Below are positions 15,130-21,798 of a stretch of 37,569 bases of DNA, in pieces. Made by a program: the position numbers and the translations under genes. The notes under the pieces are model-generated. The model saw only the letters and a list, made by a program, of their open reading frames with translations. It did no database searches and was not told where the DNA came from. Source of the DNA: Solirubrobacterales bacterium (GTDB taxonomy: Bacteria > Actinomycetota > Thermoleophilia > Solirubrobacterales > 70-9); assembly GCA_009691195.1 (NCBI GenBank), contig SHVA01000022.1, positions 1-37,569 of the forward strand. The letters are read 5' to 3'. Positions within the stretch are counted from its first letter, which is position 1, and each line of letters begins with the position of its first letter.

Positions 15130-15773
15130 TGGCCGGCGACGAGCCCAAGCCGAGACTCCCCGAGGGGAACCCGATCGACCTACTCGACTGGAGGCGGCGG
15201 GTCAGCGACCTCTACGGCAGCGTTCGCGCCGCCAAGGACCCGGCGGCGGCCTGGAAGAACTGGCGAACCGCACGCGACGACCTCTTCACCCTTCACCCGC
15301 AGTCACCCTTGCCGAAGTCCGAGCGAGAGGGCTTCAGCGGGCTCGAGTACTTCGACTACGACCCCGCCGCCCGTGTCCTGGCGAAGGTCGGCAAGGAGAA
15401 GCCGCGGCGCTACGAGATCGGCACCAGCGGCGACGGCGCCTACGCCTTCACCTGCTTCGCCAAGGCCGAGTTCGAGCTGTTCGGCGAGCTCCGCTACCTG
15501 GAGCTCTATTGGCTCGAGGGCTACGGAGGCGGCGTCTTCCTGCCCTTCGCCGACGGAACGAGCGGAAAGCGCACCTACGGCGCCGGCCGCTACCTCCTCG
15601 ACACGGTCAAGGGCGCCGACCTCGGCATGCACGCCGGCAAGCTCGTGCTCGACTTCAACTTCGCCTACAACCCCTCCTGCTCCTATGACCCCTCCTGGGT
15701 CTGCCCCCTTGCCACTCCCGCCAACCGGATCGAGCTTCCGATCACCGCCGGGGAGCGCCACACCGCGGCCTGA
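15129..15773 (+). CDS. DUF1684 domain protein
   Basis: The 214-residue product starts at ATG 15129 in a TGATG overlap with the lipoprotein gene. It shows the DUF1684 pattern: DWRRRVSDLYGSVRAAKDP and WRTARDDLFTLHPQSPLP, then a beta-rich core with LYWLEGYGGGVFLPFADGTSG and YGAGRYLLDTVKGAD. The family-typical C-terminal LDFNFAYNPSCSYDPSWVCPLATPANRI closes it. The family is widespread and uncharacterised, and no enzymatic residues are established. There is no signal peptide, so it is probably cytoplasmic. Coupling to the preceding lipoprotein gene suggests joint expression. Confidence 0.88.
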   Translation: MAGDEPKPRLPEGNPIDLLDWRRRVSDLYGSVRAAKDPAAAWKNWRTARDDLFTLHPQSPLPKSEREGFSGLEYFDYDPAARVLAKVGKEKPRRYEIGTSGDGAYAFTCFAKAEFELFGELRYLELYWLEGYGGGVFLPFADGTSGKRTYGAGRYLLDTVKGADLGMHAGKLVLDFNFAYNPSCSYDPSWVCPLATPANRIELPITAGERHTAA

Positions 15774-15882
15774 GGGGGTCCTTGCATTCTCCGCAACCCT
15801 GGGCATAGGGCTGGGAGAACCATTGGATCGAGGCGCTCTTGGACCAGCGCAGTTCCTCGGAACCACGAAGAGGAGGGTTTCC

Positions 15883-15965
15883 ATGCGCAGGTTGTTCAAG
15901 AGTCCTCAGATGAGCACCGGGCGATCGTGATCGCGATCCTCGCGCTCTCCATCGGTTCCGACGCG
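15883..15965 (+). pseudogene. Remnant of a signal-peptide-bearing gene
   Basis: An ATG at 15883 has an excellent ribosome binding site (GAGGAGGGTTTCC) and reads MRRLFKSPQMSTGRS before a stop at 15930. Adding one G to the run at 15919-15921 would extend it to MSTGAIVIAILALSIGS, a good membrane or signal segment similar in style to the N-termini of many Thermoleophilia surface proteins. The frame then runs into the tRNA-Gly gene. It therefore looks like the 5' scrap of a truncated gene. Alternatively it is a 15-residue leader peptide. The remaining 110 bp upstream (15774-15882) holds no other gene. Confidence 0.4.
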
Positions 15966-15966
15966 A

Positions 15967-16039
15967 AGCGGACGACGGGTCTCGAACCCGCTACCTCGAG
16001 CTTGGGAAGCTCGCGCTCTACCAGATGAGCTACGTCCGC
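15967..16039 (-). tRNA. tRNA-Gly (anticodon CCC)
   Basis: The 73-nt minus-strand gene has acceptor arms GCGGACG (16039-16033) and CGTCCGC (15974-15968), discriminator T, a D-arm AGCTCATCTGGTAGAGC, an anticodon stem CGAGC/GCTCG around loop TTCCCAA, and T-arm GCGGGTTCGAGACCCGT. The anticodon CCC reads GGG. No CCA is encoded. Its 3' end abuts the gene remnant at 15883-15965. Confidence 0.95.
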
Positions 16040-16088
16040 AGGTGGACGGATTCTAAGGCGGCGGGGGCGTATCCCTACGCTCTCGGGC

Positions 16089-16628
16089 GTGAGCACGAAG
16101 ACGTTCGCGGTTTTCATGGGGGTCCTCGCCCTGGTCGGCCTCCTCACCTACGGTCTGCTCAGCAAGGGCGAGCAGGCGTTGGCGATCGGCGACCCGGCGC
16201 CCGACAAGACCCTCGAGCGGCTCGACGGCGGCGGCAGCGGCAGCCTCGCCGACTACCGCGGCGACTGGGTGCTCGTCAACTTCTGGGCATCCTGGTGCGA
16301 GCCGTGCCGGACCGAGGCCCCGGACCTCCAGAGCTTCTACGAGCGCCATCGCAAGGACGGCGTCACCGTGGTCGGGATCGACCTCGACGACACCACTGAG
16401 GACGCGCGCACGTTCGTCGAGGAGTTCGGGCTCACCTACCCCCAGCTGCGCGACGGCGACGGCGACGAGCGGCGCGACGCCTACGGCATGACCGGCTTCC
16501 CCGAGTCCTTCCTGATCGATCCCCAGGGCAAGCTCGCCGTGATCCGCCGCGGCCCCGTGGACGAGCGGGTGCTGCGCGAGCAGATCGAGCCGGTTATCGA
16601 CGGCAGGCTGGATCCTGCGGACCAGTGA
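16089..16628 (+). CDS. ccmG: CcmG/DsbE/ResA-type thiol-disulfide oxidoreductase
   Basis: This membrane-tethered thioredoxin keeps the CxxCH cysteines of apocytochrome c reduced for haem ligation. The 179-residue product from GTG 16089 has one N-terminal membrane helix (about 6-24). A TlpA/ResA-type thioredoxin domain carries NFWASWCEPC (active-site Cys70 and Cys73). The cis-proline loop GMTGFPESFLIDPQG is intact. It overlaps ccmH, which confirms a cytochrome maturation role. The N-terminal helix is an uncleaved anchor rather than a lipobox signal. Confidence 0.92.
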   Translation: MSTKTFAVFMGVLALVGLLTYGLLSKGEQALAIGDPAPDKTLERLDGGGSGSLADYRGDWVLVNFWASWCEPCRTEAPDLQSFYERHRKDGVTVVGIDLDDTTEDARTFVEEFGLTYPQLRDGDGDERRDAYGMTGFPESFLIDPQGKLAVIRRGPVDERVLREQIEPVIDGRLDPADQ

Positions 16629-17083
16629 TGCGCCGCTACCTCGCCCTCGCGATCGCAGCCCTGGCGCTATCGGTGCCGCCCGCAGCCGCGCTCGCGGCCA
16701 GCGCCTCCCTCCCCGACATCGAGGACGAGGTGATGTGCCCGATCTGCGGCACCACCCTCGAACTCTCTGACTCCCCCCAGGGTGAGCGCGAGCGCGCCTT
16801 CATCAGGCGCCAGATCGCCCGGGGCCGCGACAAGGAGGAGATCAAGCAGGCGCTGGTGGACGAGTACGGCCCGCGCGTCCTCGCGGTCCCCGGCGACAGC
16901 GGCTTCGACCTGGCCGCCTGGCTGGTCCCGGGGCTGGTGGTGCTGGGAGCGGGCGGTGCGATCGCCCTCGCAGTCGTTCGCAGACGCAGGGCCGAGGCCG
17001 GCGAGGAGCCTCCCGCGCCGCCCCGAATCGACGATGCTGACGGCGCCCGCCTCGATGAGGACATCGCGAAGTACGACCTCTAG
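16628..17083 (+). CDS. ccmH: Cytochrome c maturation protein CcmH
   Basis: CcmH is the second thiol-handling protein of System I and acts on apocytochrome c with CcmG. The product (151 residues from ATG 16628; a GTG one codon earlier is possible) has a cleavable-looking signal peptide (1-25). The conserved three-helix domain contains EVMCPICGTTLELSDSPQ (Cys37 and Cys40) and ERAFIRRQIARGRDKEEIKQALVDEYG. A second membrane helix (about 93-117) and a cytoplasmic acidic tail follow. The gene starts within the stop of ccmG. Confidence 0.93.
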   Translation: MRRYLALAIAALALSVPPAAALAASASLPDIEDEVMCPICGTTLELSDSPQGERERAFIRRQIARGRDKEEIKQALVDEYGPRVLAVPGDSGFDLAAWLVPGLVVLGAGGAIALAVVRRRRAEAGEEPPAPPRIDDADGARLDEDIAKYDL

Positions 17084-17094
17084 CCCGGGGCTGC

Positions 17095-18732
17095 CTACAT
17101 GCTCTCCGGTGCGCTGATCCCCAACAGGCCGAGGGTGCGAACGATCGCCCGCTTCGCCAAGGTGCAGAGGGCGAGGCGGGAGCCCTCGACGCCCTCGCCG
17201 CCGGCGCCGACCACCTGACAGTCCCGGTAGAAGGCGTGGAAGTCGGCGGCGGTTGCCATCGCGTAGGTGCACATGCAGTGCGGTGCCCGCCTCTCGGCGG
17301 CGTCGCGAGCCTCGCCCGGCAGCTCGCAGAGCCGCTTCAGCAGCTCCTTCTCGGCCTGCTGGACCGGCTCGGAGACGGCGGTGGGGTCGGCGGCCAGGGC
17401 CCCCTCCACCTTCTCCTCGCCCGCCTTGCGAAGGATGCTCGCGATGCGGGCGTGGGCGTACTGGACGTAGTAGACGGGATTGTCGTTGGAAATCCGACGC
17501 GCCAGCTCGAGGTCGAGGTCGACAGTCGTGTCGTGGCTGCGCTGGAGCATGAAGAAGCGGGTGGCATCGGTGCCGATGTCGCCCAGCAGCTCATCCAGCG
17601 TCACGAACTCGCCCTTGCGCTTCGACATCTGCGAGCGCCCGTCCGGGTCGATCACGTGGACGAACTGCATGATCACCAGCTCGAGCACCTCGGGATCGCG
17701 GCCCAGTGCCTGCATCGCCGCCTTCATCCGGCCGACGTGTCCGTGATGGTCGGCTCCCCAGACGTCGATCAGCCGCTCGAAGCCACGCTCGAGCTTGTCG
17801 CGGTGGTAGGCGATGTCGGACAGGTAGTAGGTCGGCTCGCCTCCTGCGCGGAGCAGCACTCGGTCCTTGTCGTCGCCGAAGCTCGTCGTCCGCAGCCAGG
17901 TCGCGCCGTCGCTCTCGTAGATGTGACCGGCCTCGCGCAGGTCATCGAGCACCGCGTCCAGCTTGCCCGCGTCGTGAAGTGAGCGCTCGGAGAACCAGCT
18001 GTCGAACTCGACGCCGTAGCGCTCTAGGGTGCCCCGTACTTCGTCGAGCATCAGGGTGGCGCCGCGTCGCTCGAGCGCGTCGAGGTCATCGGGAGCCAGG
18101 CCCTCGGCCTCCAGCTTGCCGGCGAGCTCGATCACGTATTCGCCCTCATAGCCGTCCTCGGGAGGCTGCTCACCCTTCATCCGCGCGCCGATCGAGGCGG
18201 CGAAGCGGGCCATCTGGCCACCGGCGTCGTTGACGTAGTACTCGCGCTCCACGCCGCGTCCCGCGAACTCGAGCAACCGCACCACCGAGTCGCCGTAGGC
18301 CGCGTGACGTCCACCGGCGGCCGTCAGCGGCCCGGTCGGGTTGGCCGAGACGAACTCGACCAGAACGCGCCCCGTTTCCTCAGCGGCGCGGCGTCCGATC
18401 TCCTCCCCGGCGGCGAGGAGCTCGGCGCTCGCGCGGCGGTACCACTGATCGGAAAGGAAGAGGTTGAGGAAGCCCGGCCCCGCGACCTCGACCCGCTCGA
18501 GGCCCTCCCCGAGCCTCTCGGTCAGCTCCACCGCGAGCCGCTCGGCGACGTCACGAGGCTTCTGGTCGAGGGTGGGAGCGAGCAGCATCGCGGCGTTGGT
18601 CGAGTAGTCGCCGAACTCCGGCTTCGGCGGCCGCTCCAGGGTCGGGCGCGAGGAGCCCGTCTCGCCGCCCTCGCGCACGGCGCCCGACGCGGCCTCGACG
18701 GCCGCATACAGCTCGGCGACCGGATCGCTCAC
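17095..18732 (-). CDS. argS: Arginyl-tRNA synthetase
   Basis: The enzyme charges tRNA-Arg in the cytoplasm. From GTG 18732 it is 545 residues. It has an N-terminal Add-1-type domain (about 1-100, with PEFGDYSTNAAMLLA and VAGPGFLNLFL), the catalytic core and the C-terminal anticodon-binding DALR domain. The second signature is normal: QMSKRKGEFV. The HIGH region is unusual: after SANPTGPL the expected HVGH-type residues read TAAG, then GRHAAYGDS. The rest of the core, including YYVNDAGGQM and DVWGADHHGHVGRM, is intact. The frame remains open upstream to 19026 but overlaps rlmH and is not family-like. Confidence 0.95.
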   Translation of the reverse strand: MSDPVAELYAAVEAASGAVREGGETGSSRPTLERPPKPEFGDYSTNAAMLLAPTLDQKPRDVAERLAVELTERLGEGLERVEVAGPGFLNLFLSDQWYRRASAELLAAGEEIGRRAAEETGRVLVEFVSANPTGPLTAAGGRHAAYGDSVVRLLEFAGRGVEREYYVNDAGGQMARFAASIGARMKGEQPPEDGYEGEYVIELAGKLEAEGLAPDDLDALERRGATLMLDEVRGTLERYGVEFDSWFSERSLHDAGKLDAVLDDLREAGHIYESDGATWLRTTSFGDDKDRVLLRAGGEPTYYLSDIAYHRDKLERGFERLIDVWGADHHGHVGRMKAAMQALGRDPEVLELVIMQFVHVIDPDGRSQMSKRKGEFVTLDELLGDIGTDATRFFMLQRSHDTTVDLDLELARRISNDNPVYYVQYAHARIASILRKAGEEKVEGALAADPTAVSEPVQQAEKELLKRLCELPGEARDAAERRAPHCMCTYAMATAADFHAFYRDCQVVGAGGEGVEGSRLALCTLAKRAIVRTLGLLGISAPESM

Positions 18733-18784
18733 GGGGCGGGAACTCGGCGCGGGGAGATGCGGTCGCTGGCGGGCGTCATCGAGG

Positions 18785-19201
18785 TCAGCAATGGTACGGC
18801 TCGCCGGCGAGGATCTTGACCGCCCGGAAGAGCTGCTCCAGCAGCACCACCCGCGCCAGCTGGTGGGCCATCGTCTGGGGACCGAGCGAGAGTCGCTCCC
18901 TGGAATCCTCGAGCACCTCGGCGGGAAGACCCTGCGGGCCGCCGATCGCGAAGCAGAGGTCCCGGGCGGCGAGGCGGCGCTCGTCGAGCCAGCGGCTCCA
19001 GGCGAGCGAGTCCAGCCGGCGGCCACCGCGGTCGAGCGCGATCAGGTCGCCCCCGGCCGGAATCCGGCGCAGCAGCTCGGCGTCGTCCTTGACGGCGATC
19101 ACCTCGACGGGCTGCCGGCGCGAGAGCAGCTTCACGTAGTGCACCTCGGCCTCGCTGAAGGGCGAGCTGCCGCGGCCGAACGCGACCACGGTCGTCTTCA
19201 G
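18785..19201 (-). CDS. rlmH: 23S rRNA (pseudouridine1915-N3)-methyltransferase RlmH
   Basis: RlmH is a SPOUT-class enzyme that methylates pseudouridine 1915 in helix 69 of 23S rRNA. The product is about 138 residues. It contains the SAM-binding knot signatures FAIGGPQGLP and the C-terminal EQLFRAVKILAGEPYHC, close to the family consensus. No ATG, GTG or TTG sits at the family start. The family-like N-terminus (KTTVVAFGRGS) is reached from CTG 19201, which overlaps the stop of the M48 protease gene by 4 bp (CTGA). A rare CTG start is therefore inferred. Without it the first GTG would remove part of the first strand. Confidence 0.88.
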   Translation of the reverse strand: MKTTVVAFGRGSSPFSEAEVHYVKLLSRRQPVEVIAVKDDAELLRRIPAGGDLIALDRGGRRLDSLAWSRWLDERRLAARDLCFAIGGPQGLPAEVLEDSRERLSLGPQTMAHQLARVVLLEQLFRAVKILAGEPYHC

Positions 19202-20490
19202 GGCCGCTCGCCCCTCTCCCATGCGAGCGCCGCGCCGATCCGCTCCATCACCGTCGGATGGGTGCCGAACAGCCAGCTGGCGGGCTCGGGCGGATCGGGG
19301 TCCGAGACGTTGGTGATCGCCAGACGGCGCTGCAGCTCGATCAGGGCCTTCGGGTCGTCGGTGAGCTCGAGCGCCGTCGTGTCCGCCTTCGCCTCGACCG
19401 CCCGCGAGAGCTGGTTGCCCACCACGCCGACCGCGAAGGAGGTGACGACGAGCGCCAGGGCGAGCGCGGGGAGGTACTCGGGCGTGCCCGGCTCGACCCC
19501 GCGGCGGCGGGCGAGTGCATCGGCGAAACGCGAGGCGAACAGCAGCGCCAGCGGGGTGACCATGGCGAGGAAGACCAGGCCTCGGCGGAGGTCGTGACCG
19601 CTGACGTGGCCGAGCTCGTGGGCGATCACCGAGCGGCGCTCGCCCCGGTCGAGGCCGTCGATCAGGGTGTCGTAGAGCACCACACGTTTGGAGCTGCCGA
19701 TGCCGTCGACGTAGGCGTTGATCGCGGTGCTGCGGCGGCTGGCGTCGACCCTGTGGACTTCGCCGATGTCCACGTCGGCCCGCCGCCCCAGCTCGAGCAC
19801 GTCCGCGCGGGCTTGGCCGGGCTCGAGCTTCTCGAACTTGTTGAAGAGCGGCGACAGCACGACCGGAGCAAGCCAGACGAAGACGATCGCCAGCGCAATG
19901 AAGGCCGCGCTGCCGGGCAGCCACCAGCGGCGCCCGAACCGCCGGACGAGCGCGAGGGCGGCGCTTCCGGCCGCTGCGGCGATCAGCGCGCCCACTCCAA
20001 GGTTCTTGACCCAGTCGAGGGCCCAGGCCGGAAGGTCCTGGGTCGAGAGCCCGATCTCGACGGAGCGCTCGTGGGCGGCGATCGCGAAAGGCAGCGGCGC
20101 CAGGGAGATCGCGATGTAGAGCCCCGCGGCCGCGGCCGCGCCTCCGAGGACCGGCCTCTCCCCCGCGCTGCGCAACGCACGCCGCGCGACCTCGGGCCGG
20201 CCCGCCACGAGCACGATCAACAGTGCCCCCTCGGCGGCAAGCCCGCCGAGCATCAGCAGCCGCTGGCCGGCCCTGAAGTCCTGCGCGCTTTCGAGCTGCT
20301 CGTGGCTGAAGTAGGCGTCCTCGGAGGCGCCGGCGGGCTCGATCACGTCCCTGGGGCGCAGCAGCCAGGCGGCGGCCTCCGCCACGACCAATACCGCCAC
20401 CGCAGTGGCGCCCAGCCGCACCGCCGTTGACCCCCGGGCCCGCTCCCAGATACGCGCCGATAAACCCTTTTTCCCTGCTCGGCGCGTCAT
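19198..20490 (-). CDS. M48 family (Ste24/HtpX-like) membrane metalloprotease
   Basis: From ATG 20490 the product is 430 residues with several membrane helices (about 27-44, 78-96, 115-137, 162-182 and 192-213). The zinc motif HELGH (291-295) lies in VIAHELGHVSGHDL. The third ligand lies in AVEAKADTTALELTDD, the EAxAD pattern of the CAAX prenyl protease/Ste24 subgroup. A segment LSPLFNKFEKLEPG before the catalytic domain is also typical of that subgroup. Bacterial members act in membrane protein quality control; the substrate here is unknown. It overlaps rlmH by 4 bp and is divergent from the metallophosphoesterase gene. A longer frame to 20994 antisenses that gene and is discarded. Confidence 0.9.
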   Translation of the reverse strand: MTRRAGKKGLSARIWERARGSTAVRLGATAVAVLVVAEAAAWLLRPRDVIEPAGASEDAYFSHEQLESAQDFRAGQRLLMLGGLAAEGALLIVLVAGRPEVARRALRSAGERPVLGGAAAAAGLYIAISLAPLPFAIAAHERSVEIGLSTQDLPAWALDWVKNLGVGALIAAAAGSAALALVRRFGRRWWLPGSAAFIALAIVFVWLAPVVLSPLFNKFEKLEPGQARADVLELGRRADVDIGEVHRVDASRRSTAINAYVDGIGSSKRVVLYDTLIDGLDRGERRSVIAHELGHVSGHDLRRGLVFLAMVTPLALLFASRFADALARRRGVEPGTPEYLPALALALVVTSFAVGVVGNQLSRAVEAKADTTALELTDDPKALIELQRRLAITNVSDPDPPEPASWLFGTHPTVMERIGAALAWERGERP

Positions 20491-20550
20491 CGCCCTACGA
20501 TAGACCGCTGCTCCCGGCCGTTTCCCATCCGGGGCCGAGCGTCTGCTCCC

Positions 20551-21288
20551 ATGCGCATCGGAATTCTGACCGACATCCACAGCAACCTGCCCGCGCTCGA
20601 AGCGGTGCTGTCGGCCGTGGATGAGGCTGACACCGAGCAGCTCTGGTGCCTCGGCGACGTTGTCGGCTACGGCGCCCAGCCCGATGCCTGCGCGAGCCTC
20701 GTCTCGGAGCGCTGCGACCTCAGCCTCGTCGGCAACCACGACCTTGCGGTCACCGGCGAGATAGACACCGAGGTCTTCTCCGCATCCGCCGCCTCCGCTG
20801 TCGACTGGACCAAGGAGAACTGCTCGGAGGAGACGATGGCCTTCCTCAAGAAGCTGAAGCCCGAGAACAGCCTGCAGGACGTCGGGCTGTATCACGCCTC
20901 CCCGCGCGATCCCGTGTGGGAGTACGTGCTCGCCGTGGACCAGGCGCGGGAGTGCATGGATGAGCAGAGCGACCGCGTCAGCGTGATCGGCCACTCACAC
21001 GTGGCGCTCTACTTCTCGGAGGCCGGTGGCCCCGCCGGCCGGGCTGGGGGCGGCCGGGCCGAGGGCGGCCGGGAGGTGGACGTCAGCGAGGGACGCTGGC
21101 TGCTGAACCCCGGAAGCGTCGGCCAGCCGCGGGACGGCGATCCCAGGGCGGCATGGCTCGAGCTCGACACCGAGAAGTGGGGCGCGACCTACCACCGGGT
21201 CGAGTACGAGATCGACCAGGCCGCCGACGCGATCCGCTCCGCCGGCCTGCCGGAACTTCTCGCCGACCGCCTCTACGTAGGTCAATAA
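20551..21288 (+). CDS. Calcineurin-like metallophosphoesterase
   Basis: The 245-residue cytoplasmic product has every metal-binding block of the family in order: DIH (Asp8, His10), GDVVGYG (Asp36), GNHD (62-64 region), and VIGHSHVALYF, followed by NPGSVGQPRDGD. This subgroup (YfcE/MJ0936-like) usually hydrolyses phosphodiesters or phosphomonoesters, but the natural substrate is unknown. A glycine- and arginine-rich insertion (about 156-172, GGPAGRAGGGRAEGGRE) between the GHSH motif and the last strands is not usual and is probably a flexible loop. It may be co-transcribed with the lipoprotein and kinase genes that follow. Confidence 0.9.
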   Translation: MRIGILTDIHSNLPALEAVLSAVDEADTEQLWCLGDVVGYGAQPDACASLVSERCDLSLVGNHDLAVTGEIDTEVFSASAASAVDWTKENCSEETMAFLKKLKPENSLQDVGLYHASPRDPVWEYVLAVDQARECMDEQSDRVSVIGHSHVALYFSEAGGPAGRAGGGRAEGGREVDVSEGRWLLNPGSVGQPRDGDPRAAWLELDTEKWGATYHRVEYEIDQAADAIRSAGLPELLADRLYVGQ

Positions 21289-21321
21289 GGGATTAGGGAG
21301 GCCCTAGCTACTATCGCCGCG

Positions 21322-21798
21322 ATGCCCAAGATCCTCGCTCTGATCGTGTCCCTGGCGCTCGGCGTCGGCTGCGCCGTTGCCGTCAGCGCCTGCGGCGGTG
21401 GCGACCCGGTCAAGCCGTCGATCTCCCCGACCAGCGCCGCCGCGGAGCTCGGCCTGCTCCAGGAGGTGCGCGACAACGTCGGGGTCGGAAGCTGCACCGT
21501 CGCGGAGGATCGTGCCAACAGCCTGCTCGAGTCGATCCAATCGCTGCCCGACTCGGTCGACGCCGACGTCCGCAGCGGCCTCGAGAACGGCGCCGAGAGC
21601 CTGGTCAACCTCGTCCAGGACCAGTGCGATTCGGGGACGACCCCGACCGAGCCGACGACCTCCACGGGGAACACGACTCCCACCGAGCCGACGACTCCCA
21701 CCGAGCCGACGACTCCCACCGAGCCGACGACGCCAACGGAGCCGACCACACCGACCAGCCCGACCACCCCCGGCGGTAGCGGAGGAATCACCCCATGA
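21322..21798 (+). CDS. Lipoprotein with C-terminal TTPTEP repeats
   Basis: The 158-residue product has a lipoprotein signal (MPKILALIVSLALGVGCAV) with lipobox Cys24 in VSAC. A short helical domain (about 36-97, with LLQEVRDNVGVGSCTVAEDRA and SGLENGAESLVNLVQDQC) follows, with two cysteines that could form a disulfide. The C-terminal third consists of TTPTEP hexapeptide repeats encoded by 18-bp tandem units, a rigid spacer that could reach into the cell wall. The stop overlaps the start of the Ser/Thr kinase gene (ATGA), so it may be a partner, sensor or substrate of that kinase; this is inference from context. Confidence 0.78.
   Translation: MPKILALIVSLALGVGCAVAVSACGGGDPVKPSISPTSAAAELGLLQEVRDNVGVGSCTVAEDRANSLLESIQSLPDSVDADVRSGLENGAESLVNLVQDQCDSGTTPTEPTTSTGNTTPTEPTTPTEPTTPTEPTTPTEPTTPTSPTTPGGSGGITP
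21637..21762 (+). repeat. Seven in-frame 18-bp tandem repeats
   Basis: Units start every 18 bp from 21637. The three at 21673, 21691 and 21709 are identical (ACGACTCCCACCGAGCCG), and those at 21637, 21655, 21727 and 21745 are diverged copies. They encode TTPTEP or variants (TTSTGN, TTPTSP). Identical adjacent copies suggest recent expansion by slippage and likely length variation between strains. Confidence 0.9.

Noticed and set aside
15896-16147. ORFs across the tRNA-Gly locus, including a plus-strand GLEPATSSLGSSRST-like peptide
   Set aside because: They are translations across, or antisense to, the tRNA. The string is a well-known spurious protein motif.
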